Shown here one piece after another: positions 1 through 9,736 of a stretch of 60,791 nt of DNA. Within the stretch, counting starts at the first letter, position 1; every line of letters begins with the position of its first letter. Position numbers and translations under genes: made by a program. The notes below the pieces were generated by a model that was not told the origin of the DNA, made no database searches, and saw only the letters and a list, made by a program, of their open reading frames with translations. The stretch is from Bradyrhizobium uaiense (lineage in GTDB: Bacteria; Pseudomonadota; Alphaproteobacteria; Rhizobiales; Xanthobacteraceae), in NCBI RefSeq assembly GCF_010811875.1, contig NZ_VKHP01000019.1, positions 1-60,791 of the forward strand, read 5' to 3'.

Positions 1-294
1 CCCGGCGGTCTGTACGCAACGAACGTCCTGCACTCCGGCGCGCGGCCGTGCGGCCAGCAGCCGGGCGGGCGTGCGGCGCCCCTCGCCGACGGCGAGACCG
101 GCTTCCTGTTCGCGCAGCCGTCGGCGGAATCCTTCCTCGGCGGCGTCAGGCGCGCCTTCGACGCCTATCGCGCCAAGGATCGCCTCAACGCCATGCGTTC
201 GAGCGCGATGGCCAAGTCCTACAGCTGGGACCTGTCGGCCGCCTGCTACGGCGCGCTGTACAAAAAGCTCATCATGCCGCAGGCGGCGGCGTAA
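1..294 (+). CDS. glgA: Glycogen/starch synthase, C-terminal fragment (5' end outside window)
   Basis: Frame 1 is open from the first base to TAA at 292-294. The last 65 or so residues fit the C-terminus of a GT5 glycogen synthase: a GETGFLF segment, then an R-x-A-x-x-A-Y helix, AMAKSYSWDLSA and a final CYGALYKKL. The family transfers glucose from ADP-glucose to a growing alpha-1,4-glucan. The first 30 or so residues read poorly against the expected RYGxxPVVxxxGGLxD stretch, so there may be a frameshift or local divergence near the window edge. A glycogen role fits the debranching-type enzyme at 5374-7575, although other genes lie between them. Confidence 0.6.
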   Translation, partial: PGGLYATNVLHSGARPCGQQPGGRAAPLADGETGFLFAQPSAESFLGGVRRAFDAYRAKDRLNAMRSSAMAKSYSWDLSAACYGALYKKLIMPQAAA

Positions 295-485
295 GGCGTT
301 CGCCTCGCAAGCTTGTGAAGGAGGCCGCTCTGGCATCCCAGCCGGTTTGTGACATTCCGTCTCCGCCGCCGGGCCCATTCGTGCGATCATGTCGGCACCC
401 ACGGCCATTTGCCTGGACGATCACGCAAGCATGAAATTGGCAATGATGGACTTTTTGCAAAACCCGATTGCGATGGAGGAACATC

Positions 486-1544
486 ATGGACGTCAACGAG
501 GAGCGTCTTAATTCATTCATGGGAAAGATGATTGGCGACGTCGGCGCGGCGATGAACGCCTCGCTGATGCTGCTGGGAGACAAGCTCGGTCTTTACAAGA
601 CTCTCGCGGAGCAAGGTCCGATGAACGCCGCGGCCCTGGCCAAGGCAACGGGAACAACCGGACGTTACGTTCAGGAATGGCTCGCGGCGCAGGCAGCTTC
701 CGGCTACGTCGAATACGACAGCGCCACCGGAAAATTCTCGATGCTGCCCGAGCAGGCGCTGGCACTTGCCAACGAGGACAGCCCGGTCTTCCTGGGCGCT
801 GTGGGGAGCCTTGTCGGCGCGACCTTTCTCGACGAGCCGAAGATTACCGATGCGTTCAAGACCGGCAAGGGCGTCGGCTGGAACAGGCGCAGCGAGTGCC
901 TGTTCTGCGGCACCGCCCGCTTCTTCCGCACCAGCTACAAGCACTATCTGGTCCAGGAATGGCTGCCCGCGCTCGAGGGCGTCGTCGACAAGCTGAAGAA
1001 AGGCGCCATCGTGGCTGACGTCGGCTGCGGCCACGGCGTCTCCACACGGCTGATGGCCGAGGCATTTCCGAAATCAACCTTCTACGGCTTCGACTATCAC
1101 GAGGGCTCGATCCACGCCGCGCGGCAGTCCGCGCGCGAGGCCGGACTGTCGGACCGCGTTCATTTCCAGACGCACTCCGCCAAGGACTTCCCTGCCAACA
1201 ACTATGACCTGGTGTGCTTCTTCGACTGCCTGCACGACATGGGAGATCCGGTCGGCGCCCTCAAGCACACCCGCTCCACCCTCGCCGACGACGGCACCTG
1301 CATGTTGATCGAGCCGTTCGCCAACGACCGGCTGGAGGACAACCTCAACCCGATCGGACGCATCTACTACGCCGCTTCGACCATGATCTGCACGCCGGCG
1401 TCGCTGGATCAGGAAGTCGGGCTCGCGCTCGGCGCGCAGGCCGGAGAGACCAGATTGCGCGAAGTCGCGCGTCAGGCCGGCTTCTCACGTTTCCGCCGCG
1501 CGGCGGAAACGCCGTTCAACCTGATCCTGGAAGCTCGACCGTAA
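486..1544 (+). CDS. SAM-dependent class I methyltransferase with N-terminal winged-helix domain
   Basis: The product is 352 aa. Residues about 15-95 form a winged-helix dimerisation region (LGLYKTLAEQGPMNAAALA, then YVQEWLAAQAASGYV), as in O-methyltransferase-like and Rv2258c-like proteins. The Rossmann SAM-binding motif is VADVGCGHG at about 176-184, followed by FYGFDYHEGSI with the acidic residue expected to bind the ribose. I start it at ATG 486, six codons inside the longest frame, because GGAGGA lies just upstream. The substrate is unknown. It stands alone, followed by a strong stem-loop at 1558-1586. The class is clear; the reaction is not. Confidence 0.85.
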   Translation: MDVNEERLNSFMGKMIGDVGAAMNASLMLLGDKLGLYKTLAEQGPMNAAALAKATGTTGRYVQEWLAAQAASGYVEYDSATGKFSMLPEQALALANEDSPVFLGAVGSLVGATFLDEPKITDAFKTGKGVGWNRRSECLFCGTARFFRTSYKHYLVQEWLPALEGVVDKLKKGAIVADVGCGHGVSTRLMAEAFPKSTFYGFDYHEGSIHAARQSAREAGLSDRVHFQTHSAKDFPANNYDLVCFFDCLHDMGDPVGALKHTRSTLADDGTCMLIEPFANDRLEDNLNPIGRIYYAASTMICTPASLDQEVGLALGAQAGETRLREVARQAGFSRFRRAAETPFNLILEARP

Positions 1545-1557
1545 CTGCGCAACGCAA

Positions 1558-1586
1558 TTGGACGGCGGCATCACACCGCCGTCCAA
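1558..1586. terminator. 11-bp stem-loop between convergent genes
   Basis: TTGGACGGCGG and its exact reverse complement enclose a 7-nt loop (CATCACA). It lies 14 nt after the methyltransferase stop and 47 nt beyond the stop of the convergent L,D-transpeptidase gene. There is no long T-run on either side, so it is a plausible bidirectional terminator by position and stem strength only. Confidence 0.55.
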
Positions 1587-1632
1587 CGCTCTCAGTGCTG
1601 GCCTGATCGGCGGCTACGCCGTCAGCGTCCTG

Positions 1633-3255
1633 CTACCAGTCCTGCGATTGCCAGTAGTACTGGCCGCCGCGCCGGCGCGGATTGGCGGCTTGCGGATTGC
1701 CATAATACGGATTGCCGTACTGGGTCGGCGCCTGGGGATTGCCGTATTGGGGATAGCCGTATTGGGTGCCGGACTGGGGATTCCAGCTGCGCTGGGAGAA
1801 GAAGCCGAAACCGTCGTCGTCCCTGCTGGCAATCGGGTAATCCTCATCCATCGGCCGCGGTGTCGGCTTGCGCGTGATGAAACCACCCTGGGGCTGGTTG
1901 CTCAGCACGGCGACGAACTCGGTGCGATAGTTGGTCTCGGCGCTCAACGGCTCGTCCGAGATGATGATCGAGGAGCGCGGCACGACGGTCGGCGCGATGC
2001 GATCCAGCACATCCTGCGGGATGGTGACGCGGTCGAGCGCGTCCTTAGCGTTGTCGCCATCGTCGATCGTCACCTCGGTCCAGCGCAGGCCGGAGTCGTT
2101 GCGCGCCATCGCCGTGAAGATATGGGTGCCGATCGGCTTGTCTGGATCACGGATCGTGACGGGAACTTCGATACTCGAGTCGAACACCTCGCCGCCGTCG
2201 GCCCACGGCTTATGCGTGTTGCGCCGGACGTAGAGCTTCTGCGTCGCGCGGCTGATGTAAACCGAGACCGGCTCCAGCGCGAGCTTGGCCTCGGTCGCCG
2301 CCTTCTGGGTGTCGGCCTTCTTGCTCTCGGCCGCTTTGAAGGCTTCCTTCGCGGCGGCTGCGGCATCGAGCTTCGGCTTCGCGTCGCCCTGGGCGGCCTC
2401 GAACTGGGTGGTCGCTTCGGCAGCCTTGGCGACGGCCTTCTGCTTCAAATCCTCGGCACGCGCCTTGGCCTGGTCGGATTTGGCCGCGGCAAGCGTCTTG
2501 TCGGCGAACGCCACCGCAGCGTCGGCGCGGGTCTTGATCTGTTCCAGCTTGCGCAGCGACGCCGGCGTGGACTGTGCCGCTTCCTTCGTCGCAACCGCGG
2601 AAGCCTTCTTCGCCTCGTCAGCGGTCTTGGCGGCATCCGCCGCCTCGCGAGCCAGCTTCTCGGCACGCGCCGGAGCAGCCGCGATGGCCTGTGCGTTCGG
2701 CACGAACAGCGCCGGATGGGTGAAGTCGACCGGGGCCGCGTCGTTCGGCGCGATGATCACCCGCATCCCGATCCGGGTCTTGTCGAACAGCTTCTCGGCG
2801 AAGTCATAGGGCATCCGGACGCAGCCGTGGGAAGCCGCATAGCCCGGCAGCGGCCCGCCATGCAGCGCGACGCCATTCCAGGTGATGCGCTGCATGTTCG
2901 GCATCCAGGCATCGTCGTACATGGTCGAGTGATGGTCCTTGTCCTTCTCGACCAGCGCAAACACGCCGGCCGGCGTCTCGCGTCCCTTCACGCCGCTCGA
3001 GACCGGCGCGCGGTAGATCCAGCCGTCGGCGTCGTAGAAAGTCACCTTCTGGGCGCTGATCGACACGATCGCCATGATCGGCTCGCCCGCATTACGCGGC
3101 GCCGACGCCTCGACGGTCGCCGCCGGACGCTGCTGCTTAGCAGCCGCGCCGCCGGTCAGTGACGCGAATGTGACCATCGCCGCGAATGTCACAAAGGCGG
3201 GGCGACCCCAACGCCGCATCGCTCCGGTGGTCTGCGCCGTCGTCGTTCGATTCAT
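1633..3255 (-). CDS. L,D-transpeptidase (YkuD) with Ala-rich coiled coil and Gly/Gln/Tyr-rich tail
   Basis: The protein has 540 aa, much longer than a minimal YkuD enzyme. It starts with a signal-like hydrophobic segment (about residues 18-39). The YkuD catalytic domain follows, with ALHGGPLPGYAASHGCVRMP at about 130-149; H132, S142, H143, G144 and C145 match the H-x(n)-SHGC active site that forms 3-3 peptidoglycan cross-links or attaches envelope proteins. About 190-320 is an Ala/Lys/Glu-rich, probably coiled-coil linker. About 320-450 is less defined. The last 70 residues hold QYGxPQYGNPQ-type repeats. An internal ATG at codon 13 is an alternative start. It probably acts in the periplasm. 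The catalytic call is firm; the roles of linker and tail are unknown. Confidence 0.88.
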   Translation of the reverse strand: MNRTTTAQTTGAMRRWGRPAFVTFAAMVTFASLTGGAAAKQQRPAATVEASAPRNAGEPIMAIVSISAQKVTFYDADGWIYRAPVSSGVKGRETPAGVFALVEKDKDHHSTMYDDAWMPNMQRITWNGVALHGGPLPGYAASHGCVRMPYDFAEKLFDKTRIGMRVIIAPNDAAPVDFTHPALFVPNAQAIAAAPARAEKLAREAADAAKTADEAKKASAVATKEAAQSTPASLRKLEQIKTRADAAVAFADKTLAAAKSDQAKARAEDLKQKAVAKAAEATTQFEAAQGDAKPKLDAAAAAKEAFKAAESKKADTQKAATEAKLALEPVSVYISRATQKLYVRRNTHKPWADGGEVFDSSIEVPVTIRDPDKPIGTHIFTAMARNDSGLRWTEVTIDDGDNAKDALDRVTIPQDVLDRIAPTVVPRSSIIISDEPLSAETNYRTEFVAVLSNQPQGGFITRKPTPRPMDEDYPIASRDDDGFGFFSQRSWNPQSGTQYGYPQYGNPQAPTQYGNPYYGNPQAANPRRRGGQYYWQSQDW

Positions 3256-3474
3256 CCTGCCATTCCTCGGTCGAAATGCCTGCCGCGCTGCGTCGATCCG
3301 TACCAGAGCACGATTTTGGATTGATTAACCGCCGCCCGCATCGGCTCGTTCCAGCAGCAAATCACTCATATATGACGGCGCATGCAGGAGGAAGGGTACC
3401 GCAGGGCCAAAACCGCGCCGTAGCCGTCGAAATCCCCCGCCTGGAGGGAACCGCCGAGAGAGCTGCCTTCGCCC

Positions 3475-4713
3475 TCACGCCGTCCGCCGCGTCTCCGGCA
3501 TCACCAGCCAGATCATGAACAACCCCACCGCGGCAACGCCGGCCAGGCCCATGAAGGCGGTGCTGCTGCCGAGCTTGTCGCTGACGTAACCGGCCAGCAC
3601 CGTGCTGAGCGACGCGCCGATGCCGACCGCGGTGCCGACAATGCCCTGTGCCAGGTTGAAATGGCCGCTGCCGAACGCAACGTCGGCCACGATCAGCGGC
3701 ACCATCACGCTGAAGATCGCCGCGGTGATGCCGTCGAAGATCTGCACCGCGACCAGCAGATAGGGATCGCGCACCGTTGCGAACAACAGGCCGCGGATCG
3801 CCAGCGAGGCGAAGGCCAGCAAGAGCAATGGCCGCCGGCCCACAGCCTGGGCCTTGCGGCCGACCGACGGCGAGCACAACGCGACGATCGCCTGCGGCAC
3901 GATGATGCATGCCGCAATCAGGACCGGCGCCCATTGGCTCGATCGCGTCGTGACCACGCCCGCCATCAGCGGCAGCATCGCGGCATTGGCCAGCTGGAAC
4001 AGCATCATCGCGCCGGCAAAGACTAGCAGTGTCCGGTGCCGCACCAGAGTGAAGACGCTGGTGGCGCGCTTGTCGGGAACCTCACGCTTCACCTCACCAT
4101 GCGCCTGCGCGATGTCGATCTCGCGCTCGCGGATCCGTGCCAGCGACAACAAGGTCGGGATCGCCAGGATGAAGGTGACGAGGAACACGGAACGGCTCGA
4201 CAGAAAATAGCCGCAGGCGCCCATCAGCGCCGCAGCCGAGCCGCTGCCGAGCGAGGCGAACCGTGCATTGCGGCCGAGCCGTTCGCCGATTGCAAGCGGC
4301 CCGACCAGGCCGAGGCTGATCGCGGCGATTGCCGGACCGAGCACGCAGCTTGCTAGCGCGTGCAGTGCCGCGGCGAGCGTCACCACGGGGAAGATCGGCC
4401 ACAGCGCGTAGGCCAGCGCGCTGGCGCCGATCGCGGCCACCGCACAGCCCGCGACGACCTTCTCCGAGCGGGCCGCGTCGACGATCGCCCCGCCGGGCAT
4501 CTGGCCCAGCAGGCCGATGATGCCGCCGATCGAGAGCACGAAGCCGATCTCGACCTGGGTCCATTTCTGCGTCGTCAGATAGACTGCGATAAACGGGCCG
4601 AAGCCGGTCTGCACGTCGGCCAGGAAGAAGATGAACCAGTCGAGCCCGCGCTGGCTTTCGCGCGATGGCGCGCGCGGCCCCTCCGGACTGGGCCGATCAG
4701 GGGGGATCGACAC
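3475..4713 (-). CDS. Major facilitator superfamily transporter
   Basis: The product is 412 aa with about twelve hydrophobic segments and a typical MFS N-terminus (LDWFIFFLADVQTGFGPFIAVYL). The cytoplasmic loop after TM2 reads GQMPGGAIVDAARSEK, the family A-motif region. The central loop (REREIDIAQAHGEVKREVPD) separates two six-helix halves. The only sensible start is GTG at 4713; I see no clear ribosome-binding site. Substrate cannot be deduced. It stands alone between the L,D-transpeptidase and PRC-barrel genes. Confidence 0.8.
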   Translation of the reverse strand: MSIPPDRPSPEGPRAPSRESQRGLDWFIFFLADVQTGFGPFIAVYLTTQKWTQVEIGFVLSIGGIIGLLGQMPGGAIVDAARSEKVVAGCAVAAIGASALAYALWPIFPVVTLAAALHALASCVLGPAIAAISLGLVGPLAIGERLGRNARFASLGSGSAAALMGACGYFLSSRSVFLVTFILAIPTLLSLARIREREIDIAQAHGEVKREVPDKRATSVFTLVRHRTLLVFAGAMMLFQLANAAMLPLMAGVVTTRSSQWAPVLIAACIIVPQAIVALCSPSVGRKAQAVGRRPLLLLAFASLAIRGLLFATVRDPYLLVAVQIFDGITAAIFSVMVPLIVADVAFGSGHFNLAQGIVGTAVGIGASLSTVLAGYVSDKLGSSTAFMGLAGVAAVGLFMIWLVMPETRRTA

Positions 4714-4801
4714 AATATTGGTGCCGCCGGCTGATCGCTCGCCACGATCGTCGCCAACCGTCTCGAAAGAAGGGTTCGGGCGCGCGACCAGCTTTAGCCC
4801 C

Positions 4802-5326
4802 CTAATGTTCGTAATCCCATGGGTGGAGATTGCCGGCCGCGCCCAGCACGATCAGCGGCGTATCTTCCTTGTATTCAGGCGCAGCACTCACCTGCTGCTT
4901 GTTGAGGTCCAGCGTGATGCTGTCGCTCTTGCTGGAAACGCCGGCGAAGCGCAGCGCGTTCCAATCGACCACGATCTTGCGGCTGCCGACGCCGAGAAAG
5001 CCTCCGAAATCGATCACCGCGGCGCGGACCTTGCCGTCACGGTCGACGATGACGTCGACGATGCGGCCCATGTCCTCGTTGGCGGAACTGCGGACGTCGC
5101 GCCCGAGAATGCCGTGCGCATCGCGCGCGCCGATCACGGTCACCGACGGCGGCGGCGACGGCTCCTTGGCCTGCTCCTTCGAGGCCGCGGGCGGCACAGG
5201 AGCTGCTGGCGGCGCTTCGGCCACCGGCGGCGGCGATGGCGTCGGCGCTGCGTCGTCGGCGGCACGGACACCCGCGCATGTCAGCAGCGACGCTGCGACC
5301 AGCATAACCATCATCCTCGGACGCAT
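4802..5326 (-). CDS. Secreted PRC-barrel domain protein
   Basis: The product is about 174 aa. A signal peptide (MRPRMMVMLVAASLLTCAGVRA) is followed by a Pro/Ala-rich spacer (about 23-60) and one PRC-barrel domain (GRDVRSSANEDMGRIVDVIVDRDGKVRAAVIDFGG and onward), a small beta-barrel seen in RimM and photosynthetic reaction centre H subunits and common in short envelope proteins of rhizobia. GGGGAG lies 6 nt upstream of ATG 5326, which favours this start over ATG 5332 or the longer frame. Function is unknown. Confidence 0.75.
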   Translation of the reverse strand: MRPRMMVMLVAASLLTCAGVRAADDAAPTPSPPPVAEAPPAAPVPPAASKEQAKEPSPPPSVTVIGARDAHGILGRDVRSSANEDMGRIVDVIVDRDGKVRAAVIDFGGFLGVGSRKIVVDWNALRFAGVSSKSDSITLDLNKQQVSAAPEYKEDTPLIVLGAAGNLHPWDYEH

Positions 5327-5373
5327 GTACATCTCCCCACGATTTTCCTGGCGGGCATGTCGCGCGACGACGC

Positions 5374-7575
5374 TCAATGCGTCAGCACGATCGACACCTG
5401 GATCTGGCCGCGCGTGCGCAGCACTTCGAGCGACACCTCGTCGCCGTGGCGGCGTAGCCTCAGATCGACGCTGGACGCGCCGAGCCTGAGATCACGCAGC
5501 ACCACGTCGTTGAGGAATTCCGGCAGCCGCGGATCGCGCAGCCTGATCTCGCCGCGCGTCGTGTCGAACTCCAGCCCGAGCGCGGCCTCCAGCAGCGTGA
5601 ATGGCGTCGCGCTGGCCCAGGCCTGCGGCGCGCAGGCGACGGGATAGAGCACCGGGCCGCGCCGACGCTCCCGGCGGAAGCCGCAGAACAGCTCGGGCAG
5701 CCGCCGCAGCTCCATATAGCTTGCGGCGTCGAACAGCCCCTTGAACAGATGCGCGACCGAATGCTTGAGGCCGTAGCGGGCAAATCCGAGTGCGATCAGC
5801 GCATTGTCATGCGGCCAGATCGAGCCGTCGTGATAGGACATCGGGTTGTAGCGCGCCTCGCCCGCGGCGACGGTGCGGATGCCCCAGCCCGAGAAGAATT
5901 TCTGGCTCATCAGGTCGGCGGCGACCCGCCGTGCGCGGTCCTCCCGCACCATGCCGGAAAACAAGGTCTGTCCGGCATTCGACGTGCGCACCTTGCACGG
6001 CCGCTTGGCGCCGTCGAGCGCGAGCGCATAGGTGCCGAGCTCCTCGCACCAGAACGCCTCTTCGAACCGCTCGCGCAGCCGCTCGGCCTCCGCATCCAGC
6101 TTGGCAGCCTTATCGGCAAGGCCAAGTGTGCGCGCCGCACGCGCGGCAAGCTGCTTGCCCGCGAACACGTAGCCCTGCACTTCCGCGAGCGCAATATTGC
6201 CTTCGGCGAGCGTTCCGTCGGCGTGGAAGATGGCGTCGAAGGAATCCTTCCAGCCTTGATTGCGAAGCCCCTGATCGGTCGCGCGCTGATATTCAACGAA
6301 CCCGTCGCGATCGGGATCGCCGGGACCGTCGATCCATTGCAATCCGGCCTCCACAGCCGGCCACAGTTCGCGCAACGTCTCCACGTCGCCGGTGCGCTCC
6401 AGATAGAGCCCTGCCAGCAGCACGAACAGCGGAGTCGAATCGACGCTGCCGTAATAATGCGCGAACGGCACCTCGCGAAGCGCAGCCATCTCACCGCCGC
6501 GCATCTCGTGCAGGATCTTGCCCGGCGCGGCATCGGCCAGCGGATCGACCGCCATGGCCTGGAACAGCGCGAGCCGCTTCAGCACGCCTTTGGCGATCCG
6601 CGGATCGACCCACAGCATCTGCAGCGCGGTGATCAGCCCGTCGCGGCCGAATGTCGTCGAGTACCAGGGAATGCCGGCATAGGGGTAACGGCCCTGCGGC
6701 GTCTCGGTCATCAGCATGTTGAGGTCGGCCATCGCCTGGCACAGCACCTCGTTGAAGATGTTGTTCGAGGTCTCGATCGAAGCTGCGCCGGCCGACGAAT
6801 TCCGCATCTCGCGACGATGCGCCAGCAGCCCGCGGAAGAACGGCACCGGCTTCTGCATGATCGGCTTGTTGCAGGAGACCGCGACGAACAGCGACGTCAC
6901 CTGCCCGGGCTCGAGGTCGAAATGATAGGTCGCGGCGTTGACCGACAGCCGCGTCGGCCGCGGATCGAAATGCAGCGCGGTGATCCGGGTCTGCTCGTCG
7001 AGGCCGCAATATTCCAGCACGACGTCGGTCGGCCCCAATAGCTTGCTCGAGCCGATGCCGCGCCGCGGCCGGCGCTCGCCGCGCACCTCGAACAGGTCGG
7101 CAAAGTCATTGTCGAACAGGAGCGTGAGATCGAAGCTAGCGGCGTCGTCGCCGTGGTTCTGCAGGCCGATGCGTTGATAGGCCGTGCCGCGCCACAGGAA
7201 GATCGAGCGCACGATGTGCAGGGTGTCCTTCGGCAAGGTCAACCGGCCGTCGCGATAGACGTCGGAATTGGTGAGATCGACCGTCAACGCGGAATTGTCG
7301 TCGCGCATGTTGGAGCCGAGCAGCAGCGGCTGCACGTCCTCTAGCACCATTTCCAGCCGTGCGAGGTAGCGCGTGTCGGCGTTGAACAAGCCGTCCGGCC
7401 CGCCGGCCGAGGCACCGATATCGCCGTGGCTGTCGAGCACGATGAAGGTGTCGTCATGCTTGAGCGAGCGCCGCGGCCGCGCCGCGGGCCCGGTCATCGG
7501 AATGTAGAACGGCGATTCGGCGACGTGCTCAGTGATGCGAGCAGTGATGATCTGCGTGACGACGTCAGCTGCCAT
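5374..7575 (-). CDS. Amylo-alpha-1,6-glucosidase / glycogen debranching-type protein
   Basis: The product is 733 aa. The N-terminal third is a beta-rich 'glycogen debranching enzyme N-terminal' domain (LDSHGDIGASAGGPDGLFNADTRYL and onward). The rest is an (alpha/alpha)6 glucosidase-like domain with GIPWYSTTFGRDGLITALQ at about 305, QGWKDSFDAIFH at about 440 and NPMSYHDGSIWPHDNALIA at about 590, where the Asp/Glu residues of this family sit. No signal peptide is visible, so it should be cytosolic. AGAGG precedes the ATG. It probably cleaves alpha-1,6 branches or related alpha-glucans; the exact substrate is uncertain. Confidence 0.82.
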   Translation of the reverse strand: MAADVVTQIITARITEHVAESPFYIPMTGPAARPRRSLKHDDTFIVLDSHGDIGASAGGPDGLFNADTRYLARLEMVLEDVQPLLLGSNMRDDNSALTVDLTNSDVYRDGRLTLPKDTLHIVRSIFLWRGTAYQRIGLQNHGDDAASFDLTLLFDNDFADLFEVRGERRPRRGIGSSKLLGPTDVVLEYCGLDEQTRITALHFDPRPTRLSVNAATYHFDLEPGQVTSLFVAVSCNKPIMQKPVPFFRGLLAHRREMRNSSAGAASIETSNNIFNEVLCQAMADLNMLMTETPQGRYPYAGIPWYSTTFGRDGLITALQMLWVDPRIAKGVLKRLALFQAMAVDPLADAAPGKILHEMRGGEMAALREVPFAHYYGSVDSTPLFVLLAGLYLERTGDVETLRELWPAVEAGLQWIDGPGDPDRDGFVEYQRATDQGLRNQGWKDSFDAIFHADGTLAEGNIALAEVQGYVFAGKQLAARAARTLGLADKAAKLDAEAERLRERFEEAFWCEELGTYALALDGAKRPCKVRTSNAGQTLFSGMVREDRARRVAADLMSQKFFSGWGIRTVAAGEARYNPMSYHDGSIWPHDNALIALGFARYGLKHSVAHLFKGLFDAASYMELRRLPELFCGFRRERRRGPVLYPVACAPQAWASATPFTLLEAALGLEFDTTRGEIRLRDPRLPEFLNDVVLRDLRLGASSVDLRLRRHGDEVSLEVLRTRGQIQVSIVLTH

Positions 7576-7659
7576 CTGAACCTCTGGCGACTTTTATTGG
7601 CCGTATTCCTGACTCGAACGAACGCACTGGAACGCAAGAACAGGCTTGATGACGCGGGG

Positions 7660-9423
7660 TCAGGCCGCGCTGGTGGAGAGGCGGCCCATCTCGCGCGCAA
7701 CCAGATCGCGGTAGGGACCCCTTCCCTTCACGAGGATATCGGGCGGACCGTCCTCGACGATCCGGCCGCCCTGCAGCACGACCACGCGGTCGAAGCTGCG
7801 CAAGGTCGCAAGGCGGTGCGCGATCGCCACCACCGTACGCCCGCGCATCAGGCGCGACAACGCCTCGCGGATCGCCTCCTCGGATTCCGCATCGAGCGCC
7901 GCGGTGGCCTCGTCGAGCAGCAGGATCGGCGCGTCCTTCAGGAAGGCGCGTGCGATCGCGATCCGCTGACGCTGACCGCCCGAGACCTTGACGCCACGAT
8001 CGCCGACGATGGTGTTCATGCCCTCGGGCAAGGTTTCGATGAAGTCGCAGCGCGCCGCGATCGCCGCCCGCAGCACCTCGTCGTCGGTGGCGTCGGGCCG
8101 GCCATAGCGGATGTTCTCCAGGATCGAACGGTGGAACAGCGAGATATCCTGCGGCACCACGGAGATCGCCGCACGCAGGCTCAGTTGGGTGACGCGCGAG
8201 ATGTCCTGGCCATCGACCGTGATGTTGCCCTGCTCGACGTCGTAGAAGCGCTGCAGAAGGGTAAACAGTGTTGACTTGCCACCACCGGACTGGCCGACCA
8301 GTCCGACGCGCTGGCCGGGCTGGATGCGCAGGCTGAAGCGCTCGAACACCTGGAGGCCGCCGGGATAGCGGAACGAGACATTGTTGAAGGCGATCGCCGC
8401 GCCGCTCTTGACCAGCGTTTCCGCTTCCGGATGGTCCTTCAGTTCATGCGGCTGCAACAACGTCGCCAGCGCCTCGGTGAGGCGCGCGACATGCTGGGTG
8501 ACGTCGACCAGCGCAACGGCGAGATCGCGGGTGGCGCTGAGGATCGAGATGCCGAGCGTGCAGACCAGCACGACATCGCCGGTGGTGGCCAAGCCCTGCT
8601 GCCAGAGCGAGAGCGCCCAGGCCAGCATCGCGATCGTCAGGACAACAGTCACGCCGGCGTGAACGAGGCGGAGCTTTTCGAGATAGCGCAGGGAACGGCC
8701 GCGCGCGACGAGTTCCCGATTGACGGTCGCATCGAAGCGGTCGTGCTCGTAGCCGAGGCCGCAGAACGCGCGCACCAGCGGCAAATTGTTGATGACATCG
8801 ACCATTTCGCCATCCACCGCCGCAGCGCGGTTGGCGAAATCGTCATGCAGCGGCCGGCCGGCAGCCGCCATGCGGAACATTGCCACCACCATGGTTCCCG
8901 CGATCAGGACCAGCACCGCCGACATCGTCACGCTGACGGTTCCAACCAGCGTGATCGCCGCGAAGGTCGCGATGCAAGGCGGCAACACGTTCCATACGAA
9001 CATGTTCTCGACGGTGTACACCGCGTTCGACGTTGCCGTGATCCGGCTGGTGAGCATGCCCGGCAGCCGGTCGGTGAAATAGCTCGGCGCGTGGCCGGTG
9101 AGATGGCGGAACATGTCGCGGCGAAGGTCGCCGGAGACGCTGACAAAGGTGTAGCTCGCGGTCCAACTCGCGATCCGCCACATGAAGTTGTCGGCGGCGA
9201 TCAGCGACATGAGCAGAGCGAATGCCAGCCATACGCCGTTCGCAGCGGACGACCCTGCCGACAGCGCGCCAACCAGATTCTTCACGCCGTACTGCGTGCC
9301 TACCGAGCAGGCAACCGCCGCAACAACGGCCGACAAGATTACAACATGCGACGGAAGCCTTCGGCGCAGATAACGCAGCACAAAGGGGAACGGGCGATGC
9401 GCATATCCTGACAGATGGTCCAT
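7660..9423 (-). CDS. ABC exporter, fused transmembrane and ATPase domains
   Basis: The product is about 587 aa. Residues 1-310 carry a six-helix ABC transmembrane domain. The ATPase half has Walker A GQSGGGKST, Q-loop VVPQDISLF, signature VSGGQRQRIAIARA, Walker B ILLLDEATAALD and the switch His in VVAIAHRLATL. This is a type I exporter half-transporter that would work as a homodimer, exporting lipid, peptide or drug. The longest frame begins with TTG; ATG 9423 has AGGA at a normal distance and is preferred. It runs co-directionally with the debranching gene, 84 bp away; no functional link is evident. Confidence 0.85.
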   Translation of the reverse strand: MDHLSGYAHRPFPFVLRYLRRRLPSHVVILSAVVAAVACSVGTQYGVKNLVGALSAGSSAANGVWLAFALLMSLIAADNFMWRIASWTASYTFVSVSGDLRRDMFRHLTGHAPSYFTDRLPGMLTSRITATSNAVYTVENMFVWNVLPPCIATFAAITLVGTVSVTMSAVLVLIAGTMVVAMFRMAAAGRPLHDDFANRAAAVDGEMVDVINNLPLVRAFCGLGYEHDRFDATVNRELVARGRSLRYLEKLRLVHAGVTVVLTIAMLAWALSLWQQGLATTGDVVLVCTLGISILSATRDLAVALVDVTQHVARLTEALATLLQPHELKDHPEAETLVKSGAAIAFNNVSFRYPGGLQVFERFSLRIQPGQRVGLVGQSGGGKSTLFTLLQRFYDVEQGNITVDGQDISRVTQLSLRAAISVVPQDISLFHRSILENIRYGRPDATDDEVLRAAIAARCDFIETLPEGMNTIVGDRGVKVSGGQRQRIAIARAFLKDAPILLLDEATAALDAESEEAIREALSRLMRGRTVVAIAHRLATLRSFDRVVVLQGGRIVEDGPPDILVKGRGPYRDLVAREMGRLSTSAA

Positions 9424-9736
9424 GACGTCCTGCAAAAGCTGTTGAAGGTGAACGAGAAAATTTTAGTCGAAGCTCTCGTGCACGATGACGTGAAGGGCGG
9501 CGGCGGGATTCCTTGATGCAGCCATCACTGCGCGACAATTTTGCAACGCTGGCGTCGGCAAAAGCGTGTTGGAGCGAGATGGCATCAGCAAGACCGCAGT
9601 GTGATGGAAGAAAGAAGCGGCAGATCTCCCAGACATAAGGAACCTCGCACGTGCGAGAACGTTCCCGTCTTTGGCATGTCGGTGCCATCAGAGGGCTGAG
9701 GGTAGTTCATTCCACATCACATACAGGAGACGGAGA
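9424..9736. other. Divergent intergenic region between ABC exporter and glycosyltransferase
   Basis: These 313 bp separate two divergently transcribed genes and must hold both promoters. The segment is visibly richer in A/T than the flanking genes. I see no convincing palindrome, RNA gene or small ORF. A ribosome-binding site (AGGAGACGGAGA) sits at its right edge before ATG 9737. Confidence 0.5.

Noticed and set aside
1558..3162. 534-codon open frame antisense to the L,D-transpeptidase gene
   Set aside because: Low-complexity Arg/Leu-rich product; a by-product of high GC at third positions of the real gene.
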